Shown here in pieces: positions 9,460 through 18,718 of a stretch of 64,000 nucleotides of DNA. Below the pieces are notes generated by a model. The model was not told where the DNA came from. It worked only from the letters and a program-made list of their open reading frames with translations, and ran no database searches. Made by a program: the position numbers and the translations under genes. The stretch comes from Emticicia aquatilis. GTDB taxonomy: Bacteria; Bacteroidota; Bacteroidia; Cytophagales; Spirosomataceae. Where the stretch lies: assembly GCF_014644295.1 (NCBI RefSeq), contig NZ_BMKK01000006.1, positions 419,846 through 483,845 of the forward strand. Reading direction: 5' to 3'. Each line of letters opens with the position of its first letter. Position 1 is the stretch's first letter.

Positions 9460-11547
9460 TCATTCAAAAATTCCTGCCAAGTCAATAATGAACGCATATT
9501 CCATTGCAACTTCTTTAAGCGAGGCAAATCGGCCCGATGCTCCGCCGTGTCCAGCCTCCATATTAGTGTGCATCAATAATAAATTATTATCGGTTTTCAT
9601 GGTTCGGAGTTTGGCTACCCATTTGGCTGGCTCAAAATATTGTACTTGCGAATCGTGTAGCCCCGTGGTTACGAGCAAGTTGGGATAATCCTTTGCCTCG
9701 ACGTTATCGTAAGGCGAATAAGATAACATATATTCATACGAATCTTTATTTTTCGGATTTCCCCATTCTTCAAATTCGCCAGTTGTGAGTGGAATCGTTT
9801 CGTCGAGCATCGTCGTCACGACATCGACAAAAGGCACGGCTGCTACCACGCCACGATAGAGGTCTGGTCGAAGATTAATGATGGCTCCCATCAGCAGCCC
9901 GCCCGCACTGCCACCGAGTGCAAAAAGTTTTTCGGGGCTACAATAGTTGTTTTTGATTAGAAAAACCGAACAGTCAATGAAATCATAGAAAGTATTCATT
10001 TTTTTGAACATCTTTCCGTTTTCGTACCATTCACGACCCATTTCTTGGCCGCCTCTGATGTGGGCAATGGCATACACAAAACCACGGTCGAGTAAACTCA
10101 AGCGGCTCGAACCAAAAGTTGCATCGGTCGAATAGCCATAAGAGCCATAAGAATATTGCAGAAGAGGAGCGGTACCATCAAGTTTTGTGCCTTTTCGGTA
10201 AACAATCGAAACGGGTACTTTTGCTCCGTCACGCACGGTTACAAATACTCTTTCCGAAACATAATTCTCTTTATCAAATCCGCCCAAAACCGTTTGTTGT
10301 TTCTTTAATTCTTTGGTTTGGGCGTTCATGTCATAATCAAATGTTGAGTTTGGAGTAGTCAATGAAGTATAGCTATAACGAAGAATGTTGGTATCAAAAC
10401 TTGGGTTTGAACCAATATTTGCATCGTAAGCAGGTTCGCCAAAGTTGAGATAATGCTCTGCTTTTGTAGCATGATTGATGATACGAAGCTGGCTAATACC
10501 TTGATTTTTCTCTTGAACTACTAAATGATTTTTAAAAACCTCAATTCCTTCTAAATAAACCTCTGGACGATGCTCAATAACGGTTTTCCACTTCGATTTA
10601 TCGCTTGTTTCCTGCTCGTCAACTTCCATCAATTTGAAGTTAAAAGCACTGTCAGTGTTGGTTTTTACGTAAAATTTATCCTCAAAATGCTCAATATCGT
10701 ATTCGTGTCCACGCTCACGAGGGAGAAAAGTTTTGAATTCGCCAGTTGGATTTTCTGCTTCCAAAAGCTGATATTCAGATGCAATTCCGTTATGGTCGCT
10801 GCCGATAGCAATGTATTTTTTCGATTTCATTCGGTAAAGACCCATGTAGTATTGGTTGTCTTTTTCTTCATAAACCAAAACATCGGTTTTTACGTCAGTT
10901 CCCAAAATATGTCGCCACACTTGATAGCCCAATAGGGTCTTTTGGTCACGTAAAATGTAGAAAAACGTTTGATTATCAGCTGCCCAAGCGTAACTTCCTC
11001 CTTCGGTATTTTTGATTTGGTCTTTATAAATTTCGCCAGTTTTTAGATTTTTAAAGCGTACTGTGTAGTTTCTTCGGCTTACGGTATCGACACCATAGGC
11101 AATGATTTCGTCATTATCTGTAATCTCGTAGCCACCAATACTGAAATACTTTTTGCCTTTTCCCATTTCATTGCCATCGAGCAGAATTTCTTCGGCGGCA
11201 TCGAGAGTGCCTTTTTTTCGACAATAAATAGGATATTCTCCGCCCTCTACATATTTTACATAATAAAAGTATTCACCATCTTTTACAGGAACCGACTCAT
11301 CTTGCTCTTTGATTCTGCCTTTCATTTCCTCAAAAAGCTTTTCTTGCAAAGGCTTTACAGGAGCCATTACTTGAGCTAAATACTCATTTTCGGCATTCAG
11401 ATACGCAATCACATCAGGATTTTCGGGGTCGTTGAGCCAATAATAATTGTCGATACGAGTGTGGTTGTGGGTAATTATTTCTTTGGGTTTTACTGCTACA
11501 CTTGGGGCTGTTAGGCCTATATTTGTCATGCTTGAATGGATACTCAT
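9460..11547 (-). CDS. ptrB: Oligopeptidase B, S9A prolyl-oligopeptidase family
   Basis: Serine peptidase of 695 residues that cuts small peptides, in this family usually after Lys or Arg. The N-terminal two-thirds is a seven-bladed propeller. The C-terminal alpha/beta-hydrolase domain carries the nucleophile motif GGSAGG, the acid in TTGLHDSQV, and the catalytic His in EAGHGG. The sequence YSYGSYGYSTDATF...LLDRGFVYAIAHIRGG is characteristic of oligopeptidase B. No convincing signal peptide is seen, so it is probably cytoplasmic, although some Bacteroidetes relatives are periplasmic. The start at 11547 gives a normal family length. A second ATG seven codons in (MTNIGLT) is an alternative. Confidence 0.92.
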   Translation of the reverse strand: MSIHSSMTNIGLTAPSVAVKPKEIITHNHTRIDNYYWLNDPENPDVIAYLNAENEYLAQVMAPVKPLQEKLFEEMKGRIKEQDESVPVKDGEYFYYVKYVEGGEYPIYCRKKGTLDAAEEILLDGNEMGKGKKYFSIGGYEITDNDEIIAYGVDTVSRRNYTVRFKNLKTGEIYKDQIKNTEGGSYAWAADNQTFFYILRDQKTLLGYQVWRHILGTDVKTDVLVYEEKDNQYYMGLYRMKSKKYIAIGSDHNGIASEYQLLEAENPTGEFKTFLPRERGHEYDIEHFEDKFYVKTNTDSAFNFKLMEVDEQETSDKSKWKTVIEHRPEVYLEGIEVFKNHLVVQEKNQGISQLRIINHATKAEHYLNFGEPAYDANIGSNPSFDTNILRYSYTSLTTPNSTFDYDMNAQTKELKKQQTVLGGFDKENYVSERVFVTVRDGAKVPVSIVYRKGTKLDGTAPLLQYSYGSYGYSTDATFGSSRLSLLDRGFVYAIAHIRGGQEMGREWYENGKMFKKMNTFYDFIDCSVFLIKNNYCSPEKLFALGGSAGGLLMGAIINLRPDLYRGVVAAVPFVDVVTTMLDETIPLTTGEFEEWGNPKNKDSYEYMLSYSPYDNVEAKDYPNLLVTTGLHDSQVQYFEPAKWVAKLRTMKTDNNLLLMHTNMEAGHGGASGRFASLKEVAMEYAFIIDLAGIFE

Positions 11548-11609
11548 ATTTTTGAAGAATATATTATCGAATATTGATATTTTTGAAACACTATTTTAAA
11601 GAAACAGAA

Positions 11610-11617
11610 CAAAAGTA
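11610..11617 (-). promoter_or_regulatory. Candidate -7 element of oligopeptidase B gene
   Basis: TACTTTTG fits TAnnTTTG and lies about 60 bases upstream of the start. No TTTG was found at the -33 distance. Confidence 0.35.
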
Positions 11618-11786
11618 AAGGATATTTTCTATCGTTTGCTTAAAAATATTTTGTGTGAAAATACTGATTGAAGGAAAAAATGCAGACATTTTGTAGAAAA
11701 ATAAAAAAATAACGATTTTTACAATTAATATTACGGATAGAATCCAAAATTGTCATCTATACAAATTATAACCATCAATAAATCTA

Positions 11787-13268
11787 ATGAAAAAACAGAG
11801 TTTTGTTATTATAATTTTAGTAATCATTGCTGCTCTTTCTTCGTTCAAAATAAAGCGAGATAGTCTTGAAGACGTATTTATTAAAATCAACCAAGATGTG
11901 CTTTATCGTGGCCGTTCGTACGAAACGCTCGGCGAAGCAACATCAACCATCGGCCATCGACTTACAGGAAGCACTAACGGCAAAAAAGCCGAAGAATATG
12001 CTTATAAATTATTTAAAGAATATGGTTTTGTAGATGTAAAGTATATGCCATTTGAAGTAGAGTCTTGGGCGAGAGATACCGTAAGTTTGGCAATCGTACC
12101 GAAGGGAAGTGATAATTTTCGTGATGTAGAAGTAGTGGCTTTGGCTCACTCGCCAGTTTCTTCGCATTTACAAGGGCCAATCGTTGATTGTGGCGATGGT
12201 GTTGAGTCTGATTTTGAGAAAGTAAAAGCCGAAGTAAAAGGAAAAATTGCCTTATTCAATATCAATATTCAATCGCCAGAAAATAAAGGAAAGAAGAATC
12301 TGCACCGTTCCGAAAAAACAGCTTTGGCCATTAAATACGGTGCTTCGGGTGTAATTATCGCCAATGCGGTTGATGGTGGAGTACTTTTGACAGGAACAGC
12401 CTCAGTAACAGGCGAGTTGATTCCAATTCCTGCGGTTTGTATTTCGGTAGAAAGTGGCAAAGCGATTCGCAAATGGATAAAAGAAGAACCAAATTTGTTG
12501 GCCGTGATTGATATGCGAAATTTCAGCCGACCAATCAGAGCCAGAAATGTAATTGCGACGCTTCCAGGAAGCTCGAAAAAATACAAAAAAGAGAAAATTG
12601 TTATCGGTGGTCACTTAGATTCGTGGGATTTGGCAACTGGGGCAATGGATAATGGCATTGGCTCATTTACGGTATTGGATATTGCCAGAGTTTTCCAATC
12701 ATTGAATCTTCGACCAAAACGTACTATCGAATTTGTGATGTTTATGGGTGAAGAACAAGGCTTGCTTGGCTCGAAGGCAATGGTGAAAAAATATAAAGAA
12801 GAAGGAAAAATCGACCAAGTTCAGTTAATGGTTAATCTTGATATGGTCAATAACGCCAAAGGTTTCAATGCGATGGGTCGCCCTGAGCTACGTAAGTTTT
12901 TTGATGAAATCGGTAAGAAAATCAAGGATGTTGATTCTACTTTTTCAAACGTAAATCCAAACTCTGCGGGCTTGCACTCTGACCATCAGCCATTTATGAT
13001 TGAGGGCGTGCCAGTTTGTTCGCCATCGGGAAGTTTTCCAGTAAAAGCTTATAATTGCTATCACGCAAACTGCGACCGTTTCGATTTGATTGATAAAAAA
13101 CAAATCAATAACAATGTTCGCTTTACGGCCATGATGCTTTATGCTTTGGCCGAAGCCGAGGCTTTACCAGTGAAAAAAATGAATGACCAAGAAACCAAAG
13201 AGTTTTTGATTAAACAAAACCTCAAAAACGAATTGATTATTGGCAAAGATTGGCGTTGGGAACAATAA
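11787..13268 (+). CDS. Secreted M28 zinc peptidase with PA insert (carboxypeptidase Q-like)
   Basis: Metallo-exopeptidase of 493 residues. An N-terminal hydrophobic signal (MKKQSFVIIILVIIAALSS) directs export. A protease-associated (PA) domain around residues 130-260 interrupts the catalytic fold. M28 metal-site motifs appear in order: GGHLDSWD (His and Asp), AMDNGIG (bridging Asp), GEEQGLLGS (catalytic Glu and ligand), NLDMVNN and LHSDHQPF (last His). The layout and length resemble plasma glutamate carboxypeptidase / carboxypeptidase Q, which trims dipeptides. It lies divergently from oligopeptidase B, so the two could share a peptide-scavenging role. The specificity is inferred from the family only. 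Confidence 0.9.
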   Translation: MKKQSFVIIILVIIAALSSFKIKRDSLEDVFIKINQDVLYRGRSYETLGEATSTIGHRLTGSTNGKKAEEYAYKLFKEYGFVDVKYMPFEVESWARDTVSLAIVPKGSDNFRDVEVVALAHSPVSSHLQGPIVDCGDGVESDFEKVKAEVKGKIALFNINIQSPENKGKKNLHRSEKTALAIKYGASGVIIANAVDGGVLLTGTASVTGELIPIPAVCISVESGKAIRKWIKEEPNLLAVIDMRNFSRPIRARNVIATLPGSSKKYKKEKIVIGGHLDSWDLATGAMDNGIGSFTVLDIARVFQSLNLRPKRTIEFVMFMGEEQGLLGSKAMVKKYKEEGKIDQVQLMVNLDMVNNAKGFNAMGRPELRKFFDEIGKKIKDVDSTFSNVNPNSAGLHSDHQPFMIEGVPVCSPSGSFPVKAYNCYHANCDRFDLIDKKQINNNVRFTAMMLYALAEAEALPVKKMNDQETKEFLIKQNLKNELIIGKDWRWEQ

Positions 13269-13289
13269 GAGATATTTTAGAGAATCGTG

Positions 13290-13323
13290 GCCTCATCGAA
13301 CAAAATTCGGTGGGGCTTTTTTT
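13290..13323 (+). terminator. Terminator of the M28 peptidase gene
   Basis: An 11-bp stem with two G-U pairs (GCCTCATCGAA / TTCGGTGGGGC), a 5-nt loop and then seven Ts. It begins 22 bases after the stop and runs into the end of the convergent DoxX-like gene. Confidence 0.8.
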
Positions 13324-13927
13324 ATGCTCGTTTGTTTTTCCAATAGCCGTAAGCATAAACCAAGACAAATGAGCCAAGCCCCACATAAGCCAGTGTTGGG
13401 GCAAAACTATCAAGAAATTTTCGGAGTGAAACCGCTACCAAAATAATAAGCAAACCGATGATATAAAGTGCATCAAGCCGAATATCGTGGCGTTGGATGG
13501 GGATTACTTTTAGAGGAGCAACTTCATCGGTAAGCAAAAATTTGATTTTATAAAAATCATAAACAAGCAGATACAAATTGCACAAAAGAAAGAACGCAAC
13601 CACATAAGGTGTACCTTGCCAGTGTAGCGAAATCGTCACCATTAGAATATTTGCAAACATCGGAATCGCCATTATTGCCCCCAAAGTAGCGAAACGCTTC
13701 ACCAGAAGCATAAAACCAACAACGATTTGCGAGTAGGCAATAAAGACAGCATAAATACCCAAATTGTATTTTTCCAGTTCTGTTTCTAACCAAACAGGGC
13801 CGATAATGCCAATAAAATGCCCATTAAACATTTTGGCCACACCAGCCGTAAGCAAGATAAAACCCAACCAAAACCTAATACAACCTGCAATAAATTTCCA
13901 AAATTTTTGACCCGAAAAAAAGTTCAT
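13322..13927 (-). CDS. DoxX-like integral membrane protein
   Basis: Inner-membrane protein of 201 residues with about five to six hydrophobic segments (IAGCIRFWLGFILLTAGVAK; YAVFIAYSQIVVGFMLL; LGAIMAIPMFANILMV; VVAFFLLCNLYLLVYDF; ALYIIGLLIILVAVSL; LAYVGLGSFVLVYAYGYW). The first segment, followed by AKMFNGHFIG, matches the DoxX/MauE-type start. The family has been linked to redox membrane complexes, but the role here is unknown. Its stop codon falls in the U-tract of the convergent M28 terminator, so the two genes are tightly packed. No partner gene is adjacent on its strand. Confidence 0.75.
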   Translation of the reverse strand: MNFFSGQKFWKFIAGCIRFWLGFILLTAGVAKMFNGHFIGIIGPVWLETELEKYNLGIYAVFIAYSQIVVGFMLLVKRFATLGAIMAIPMFANILMVTISLHWQGTPYVVAFFLLCNLYLLVYDFYKIKFLLTDEVAPLKVIPIQRHDIRLDALYIIGLLIILVAVSLRKFLDSFAPTLAYVGLGSFVLVYAYGYWKNKRA

Positions 13928-14072
13928 GAGGATATTATTTTATGAGATACAAATATAAAAACCTAATCAACAGTTGTTCGGAATGTGGTCATTTTTATAA
14001 TAAATTTTGCCAAACCTTGCAATTTCAGTAAATCATGATTTAATTTCGAGTTCATACAAAAAACAAAAACTT

Positions 14073-15614
14073 ATGCTGTCAAAAACCTTCGGGGCTGCTG
14101 TTTATGGTGTCAATGCAACTTTAATTACGGTCGAAGTAAGCGTAGTGCAAGGCACAGGAATGGCAATTGTTGGTTTGCCCGATGGGGCGGTTAAAGAAAG
14201 CCAACAACGAGTAGATGCCGCCTTGAAAAACTGTAATTATCAGATTTCTCGTCAAAAAACTGTCATTAATCTCGCACCTGCCGATATTCGTAAAGAAGGT
14301 TCGGCCTATGATTTACCAATGGCGTTGGGACTCTTGGCTGTTTCAGGACAAATCAGAACAAGCAAAAACTTAGAAGAATACGTTATTTTGGGCGAACTGG
14401 CCTTAGATGGCACACTTCGACCAATCAAAGGCGTTTTGCCGATTGCCATCGAAGCTCGTCGAAACAAACTCAAAGGTTTTATTCTTCCTGCTGAAAACGC
14501 AATGGAAGCCTCCATCGTCAATGCCTTAGATGTTATTCCAGTAAATACGCTCACCGAAGCCATTGAGTTTCTGACAGGAACGAAAGAAATTGAACCTTTG
14601 GTGACCGATACACGAGATATCTTCTTCAATTCGGTTGGCGAATACGATGCCGATTTCTCGCACGTACAGGGGCAAGAGAACATCAAGCGAGCTATGGAAA
14701 TTGCTGCCGCTGGAGGACACAATGTAATCATGATTGGCCCTCCTGGAGCGGGTAAAACTATGTTGGCGAAGCGTTTGCCGTCAATTTTACCGCCACTTAC
14801 TCTCCACGAAGCACTCGAAACCACAAAGATTCATTCGGTAGCAGGAAAATTGGGTGTGAAAGCTACCCTAATTGCTCGTCGTCCATTTCGTTCGCCACAC
14901 CATACAATTTCTGACGCAGCTTTGGTTGGAGGAGGAAGTTTTCCACAGCCTGGTGAGATTTCTTTGGCTCATAATGGTGTTTTGTTTTTAGATGAATTAC
15001 CAGAGTTTAAACGAACTGTTTTGGAGGTAATGCGTCAGCCACTCGAAGAGCGAAAGGTTGTTATTTCTCGTACAAAACAGGCCGTTGATTTTCCCGCTAA
15101 CTTTATGCTCATTGCCAGCATGAACCCATGTCCGTGCGGCTATTATAATCATCCCGAAAAAGATTGTACTTGTCCGCCAGGAACTGTTGGGAAGTATTTG
15201 AATAAAATCTCTGGGCCTCTTTTGGATAGAATAGACCTGCACGTAGAAGTGACTCCTGTAAGTTTCGACCAAATTGCTTCAACTCGTAAAAACGAAACGT
15301 CGGCCGAGATTCGAGAACGAGTAGTAAAAGCCCGTGAGATTCAGACCAAGCGTTTTGAGAATTACTCAGAAATACATTCAAATGCCATGATGCCACCAGA
15401 AATGGTAAAAGAAATTTGTGATATTGGCGAAGCAGGAAAGGCACTACTCAAAAAAGCAATGGAACGCCTCGGTCTTTCGGCTCGTGCGTATGACCGCATT
15501 CTGAAAGTAAGCCGAACGATTGCCGATTTGGCAGGAAGTGATGAAATCAGAATCGAACATTTAGCTGAAGCCATTCAGTACCGTAGTTTAGATAGAGAGA
15601 ATTGGGCGGGGTGA
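14073..15614 (+). CDS. yifB: YifB/ComM family Mg-chelatase-like AAA+ ATPase
   Basis: Cytoplasmic ATPase of 513 residues. The ATG at 14073 (MLSKTFGAAVYGVNA) was chosen over a longer frame from 14007 because family members begin with this motif. Domains: an N-terminal ChlI/Lon-protease-like domain (residues 20-170), AAA+ Mg-chelatase domain with Walker A GPPGAGKTML and Walker B VLFLDELPEF, a zinc-like Cys cluster (NPCPCGYYNHPEKDCTCPPG), and a C-terminal winged domain (LSARAYDRILKVSRTIADL). ComM promotes branch migration during natural transformation and homologous recombination in proteobacteria. The same role here is an inference. It appears monocistronic. Confidence 0.93.
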   Translation: MLSKTFGAAVYGVNATLITVEVSVVQGTGMAIVGLPDGAVKESQQRVDAALKNCNYQISRQKTVINLAPADIRKEGSAYDLPMALGLLAVSGQIRTSKNLEEYVILGELALDGTLRPIKGVLPIAIEARRNKLKGFILPAENAMEASIVNALDVIPVNTLTEAIEFLTGTKEIEPLVTDTRDIFFNSVGEYDADFSHVQGQENIKRAMEIAAAGGHNVIMIGPPGAGKTMLAKRLPSILPPLTLHEALETTKIHSVAGKLGVKATLIARRPFRSPHHTISDAALVGGGSFPQPGEISLAHNGVLFLDELPEFKRTVLEVMRQPLEERKVVISRTKQAVDFPANFMLIASMNPCPCGYYNHPEKDCTCPPGTVGKYLNKISGPLLDRIDLHVEVTPVSFDQIASTRKNETSAEIRERVVKAREIQTKRFENYSEIHSNAMMPPEMVKEICDIGEAGKALLKKAMERLGLSARAYDRILKVSRTIADLAGSDEIRIEHLAEAIQYRSLDRENWAG

Positions 15615-15752
15615 AATCAAACTTAATTTTGGCCTAAATCTTGCTTTTTCGTTATCAAAGAAACTAAAAACTTGTTTCTGTACGTTATTAACATCAATTA
15701 TTAACCTTTCACACGAAGGCCTTTTGGCTGTCGGGAAAAAACTAACACTAAA

Positions 15753-16193
15753 ATGAAGAAAACCGTTTTTGTTGCTCTCATTGGCCTATTTTTCAGCGTA
15801 ACTACTTATGCACAGCATAGCAATAGTGCCACAGGCATAAAATTTACCGAAGCATCTTGGAAAAAAATTCTTGAAAAAGCGAAGGCCGAAAAGAAACTTA
15901 TCTTTATGGATGCTTACACAACTTGGTGCGGACCTTGTAAAATGCTCCAAGCGAGGGTTTTTCCTGACAAAAACTTAGGAGAGTTTTTCAACCAAAACTT
16001 TGTTAATGCAGCCATTGATATGGAAAGCGACGAAGGTGTAAGACTTTCAAGTATATATGAAGTACAAGGTTATCCATCGTTATTCTTCATTGACCCAAAT
16101 ACAGGTAAAGTAGTAAAAATGTTTTTGGGCTATACCGAAATCGACCAATTGCTTGATGCAGGAAAGAAATTAGTGGCGAAAAGAAAAGTATAA
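15753..16193 (+). CDS. Exported thioredoxin-fold protein
   Basis: A 146-residue periplasmic thioredoxin-like protein. The signal peptide is MKKTVFVALIGLFFSVTTYAQ. The thioredoxin fold has the redox motif TTWCGPCKML and the cis-Pro loop in VQGYPSLFFID. Members of this type reduce or shuffle disulfides of envelope proteins or feed cytochrome maturation. The partner here is unknown. A hairpin and T-run at 16221-16255 follow the stop. Confidence 0.9.
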   Translation: MKKTVFVALIGLFFSVTTYAQHSNSATGIKFTEASWKKILEKAKAEKKLIFMDAYTTWCGPCKMLQARVFPDKNLGEFFNQNFVNAAIDMESDEGVRLSSIYEVQGYPSLFFIDPNTGKVVKMFLGYTEIDQLLDAGKKLVAKRKV

Positions 16194-16220
16194 TCAAATT
16201 AAATATTAGTTTTTTAGAAG

Positions 16221-16255
16221 AAGAGAGAAGGCATTCGATGTTTTCTCTCTTTTTA
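16221..16255 (+). terminator. Terminator of the thioredoxin-like gene
   Basis: A 9-bp stem, AAGAGAGAA / TTCTCTCTT, followed by TTTT, about 30 bases past the stop. Confidence 0.65.
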
Positions 16256-16317
16256 TTATAAACCTTTTGCCGCAAATTGTCGTTTATATATGTATATACA
16301 TCTAATTTTATATTAAA

Positions 16318-17163
16318 ATGAAAAAACTCCTCTTTACACTTGCTTTTGCGAGTATCTCAGCTCTTAGTTTCTCACAAAGTTGTTGCGAATTGGTTTTTGC
16401 CAGCAACGATGGCAACATGGGCGTTTTTGCTTCTGATAAAGCCTTTATTGCCTCTCACTTGGCACCAATCGTTTATAAGCACACAAGCGAAGTTGGTGGA
16501 AAAATGATAGAGATTGCTACACCAGACGGCAAAAAAGCAAATGCCTATTTTGTAAAATCTACGAAAAAATCGGACAAATGGCTTTTTGTATATCAAGAAT
16601 GGTGGGGATTAAATGACCACATCAAGCGTCAAGCCGATGTTTTCTACAAAGATTTAGGTGGAAATGTAAACGTTTTAGCTCTTGATATGTATGATGGTAA
16701 ATTAGCCACTGACGCCAGCGAAGCAGGAAAATATATGCAAGGTGTGGTTGAGGCTCGTCTCGAAAACATTGTGCAAGGTGGCTTACAGTTTGCTGGTAAA
16801 AAAGCCAAAGTTGCTAACGTAGGTTGGTGTTTCGGTGGTGGCTGGTCATTAAAATCGGCTATCATTGGTGGAAAGCAAACTGTTGGCTCGGTAATGTACT
16901 ACGGAATGCCAGTAAAAGACGTTGAAAAGTTAAAAACGTTGAACACCGATGTACTTGGTCTTTTCGCAACTGAACAATGGATTTCAAAAGCAGTAATCGA
17001 AGAATTTGCAGCAAATATGAAAACTGCTGGCAAAACCCTCAATTACAAAATCTTTGAAGCTGACCACGCATTTGCCAATCCAAGTAATCCAAAATACGAT
17101 GAAGCCAAAGCCAAAGAAGCCTACGGAATGGCTATCGAATATTTGAAGAAAAAACTTTTGTAA
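16318..17163 (+). CDS. Exported dienelactone hydrolase-family protein
   Basis: Alpha/beta hydrolase of 281 residues with a signal peptide (MKKLLFTLAFASISALSFSQS), so probably periplasmic. Core DLH motifs are present: the N-terminal YQEWWGLNDHIKRQAD, the nucleophile elbow GWCFGGGWS with Cys171, and the His motif EADHAFANPS with His250. The third member of the classical triad, an Asp in the strand-end motif (usually G-x-K-D-x-x-I), is not seen. The corresponding stretch reads LFATEQWIS. Either Glu/Gln substitutes there or the acid comes from elsewhere. A 40-residue Cys-containing extension precedes the domain. The substrate is unknown; family members hydrolyse lactones and esters. Confidence 0.85.
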   Translation: MKKLLFTLAFASISALSFSQSCCELVFASNDGNMGVFASDKAFIASHLAPIVYKHTSEVGGKMIEIATPDGKKANAYFVKSTKKSDKWLFVYQEWWGLNDHIKRQADVFYKDLGGNVNVLALDMYDGKLATDASEAGKYMQGVVEARLENIVQGGLQFAGKKAKVANVGWCFGGGWSLKSAIIGGKQTVGSVMYYGMPVKDVEKLKTLNTDVLGLFATEQWISKAVIEEFAANMKTAGKTLNYKIFEADHAFANPSNPKYDEAKAKEAYGMAIEYLKKKLL

Positions 17164-17170
17164 AATACCT

Positions 17171-17193
17171 GTGGGGCGAACATCCTGTTCGCC
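17171..17193. repeat. Intergenic palindrome, family D copy 1
   Basis: GGCGAACA and TGTTCGCC form an 8-bp perfect stem around a 3-nt loop, preceded by GTGG. The left half, TGTGGGGCGAACA, is identical to the left arm of the element at 46756-46784. The right arm here lacks the last bases. Confidence 0.65.
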
Positions 17194-17203
17194 GTAAAAC
17201 ATA

Positions 17204-17262
17204 ATGAGTTGTACTCTATTTTAGCTTTCAAAAGCAAAAAATTGAGTACAACTCATTTTTTT
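17204..17262 (+). terminator. Terminator of the DLH-family gene
   Basis: A 13-bp perfect stem (ATGAGTTGTACTC / GAGTACAACTCAT) with an inner small hairpin (GCTTT/AAAGC) and a following run of seven Ts. It begins 40 bases past the stop. Confidence 0.75.
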
Positions 17263-17323
17263 ATCAGCATAATTCTATAAATTCACTTCCCTAAACTCAT
17301 CAAAACTAAAACCTCCCTAAACC

Positions 17324-18610
17324 ATGCCCTCACGCCGTAGTTTCTTGAGCAAAGCCGCCATGCTTGCCAGTACCTCACTTATTCCATCGTTAAAGGCTTT
17401 TTCAAAAGAAGAATTGCTGACTTTGGCTGCTTACAAACCCGAAAAATCGGCCCTCGAACTGGCAACCGACGAAGATTATTGGTGGCAAATTCAGCAAGCC
17501 TACACCGTTTCGCCACAAATTATTAATCTAAATAACGGAGGTGTGAGTCCATCGCCAATGGTAGTACAAAATGCCGTTGATAGATATAATAAACTCGCCA
17601 ACGAAGCACCCAGTTATTATATGTGGCGAATCATGGACCAAGGCCGAGAACCACTGCGTGAAAATCTGGCAAAATATGCAGGAGTTTCACCCGAAGAAAT
17701 AGCCATCAACCGAAATGCAACGGAAGCCATCGACACCGTAATTATGGGACTGCCTTTACAACGTGGCGATGAGATAGTAATGACTCGCTACGATTACCCA
17801 AATATGCTACACGCATGGCGACAAAGAGAATTACGTGACGGACTAAAAATCAATTATGTAGAACTTGACCTACCTGCCGAAGATGCAGACCTCATCGTCA
17901 AGAAATATGTCGAGCAAATGACCTCACGCACCAAAATTGTGCATATAACGCACATTATGAACTGGAATGGACAAGTTATTCCTGCCAAACGAATTGCCGA
18001 CGAAGCCCACAAACGAGGCATCGAAGTTTTGATTGATGGAGCCCATTCATTCGCTCATCTCGAATACAAAATTCCTGATTTGGGGGGTGATTATTACGGA
18101 ACAAGTCTGCACAAGTGGCTTTCTGCCCCTATCGGCTCTGGAATGCTTTGGGTGAAAAAAGAAAAAATCAGTAAAATTTTCCCGCTTATTCCCAACGATA
18201 AACCCAACTCTGACAATATCCGAAAATTTGAAAACCTCGGCACTCGTCCATTCATGATTGAGCAAGCCATCGGACAAGCCCTAAATTTTCAATTGGCCAT
18301 CGGCAATGCAAGAAAAGAAGCTCGTTTACGTTTCTTAAAAGATTATTGGGCAAAAGAAGCCACAAAAATGCCTAAAATCAAAATGAACACTTCGCTAAAG
18401 CCCGAATTTTCGGGAGCATTGGCACATTTTAGTGTAGAAGGCTTAGAAGCAGGAAAAATGGAAGGCGAGCTATTCGCCAAATTCAAAATACATACTTCGC
18501 CAACCAAATGGGAAAAACTCGACGGCGTGAGAGTTACCCCGCACGTTTATACCTCACTTCGAGATTTAGATAGACTCTTAGATGGTGTACAGCATTTGAC
18601 GAAATTATAA
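17324..18610 (+). CDS. Exported class V aminotransferase (isopenicillin-N epimerase-like)
   Basis: PLP enzyme of 428 residues in the class V aminotransferase/cysteine-desulfurase group. The N-terminus MPSRRSFLSKAAMLASTS resembles a Tat-type signal, with a double Arg before a hydrophobic stretch, suggesting a folded periplasmic enzyme. The cofactor Lys lies in YYGTSLHKWLSAPIGSG, and the Asp that contacts the pyridine ring in VLIDGAHSF. The region IAINRNATEAIDTVIMGL is typical of isopenicillin-N-epimerase-like proteins. The true reaction (amino acid racemisation, desulfuration or lysis) cannot be told. It is flanked by terminators on both sides, so it is a single-gene unit. Confidence 0.88.
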   Translation: MPSRRSFLSKAAMLASTSLIPSLKAFSKEELLTLAAYKPEKSALELATDEDYWWQIQQAYTVSPQIINLNNGGVSPSPMVVQNAVDRYNKLANEAPSYYMWRIMDQGREPLRENLAKYAGVSPEEIAINRNATEAIDTVIMGLPLQRGDEIVMTRYDYPNMLHAWRQRELRDGLKINYVELDLPAEDADLIVKKYVEQMTSRTKIVHITHIMNWNGQVIPAKRIADEAHKRGIEVLIDGAHSFAHLEYKIPDLGGDYYGTSLHKWLSAPIGSGMLWVKKEKISKIFPLIPNDKPNSDNIRKFENLGTRPFMIEQAIGQALNFQLAIGNARKEARLRFLKDYWAKEATKMPKIKMNTSLKPEFSGALAHFSVEGLEAGKMEGELFAKFKIHTSPTKWEKLDGVRVTPHVYTSLRDLDRLLDGVQHLTKL

Positions 18611-18633
18611 GAGTTAAAAACATAAAAACCTTC

Positions 18634-18668
18634 AAAATATTAGTATGCTTGCATACTAATATTTTTTT
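18634..18668 (+). terminator. Terminator of the class V aminotransferase gene
   Basis: A 14-bp A/T-rich stem (AAAATATTAGTATG / CATACTAATATTTT) with a CTTG loop and a T-run, 23 bases after the stop. Confidence 0.8.
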
Positions 18669-18671
18669 ATA

Positions 18672-18679
18672 TAACTTTG
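18672..18679 (+). promoter_or_regulatory. Candidate -7 element of the acyl-CoA dehydrogenase gene
   Basis: TAACTTTG matches TAnnTTTG, lies directly after the preceding terminator and about 40 bases before the ATG at 18719. The -33 region falls in the terminator hairpin. Confidence 0.45.
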
Positions 18680-18718
18680 ATTCATCAACAATACAAACTA
18701 CAAAACCAAATAAAAACT

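Noticed and set aside
9397..9688. Plus-strand open frames over the end of oligopeptidase B
   Set aside because: They are antisense to a well-conserved catalytic domain and have no recognisable features.
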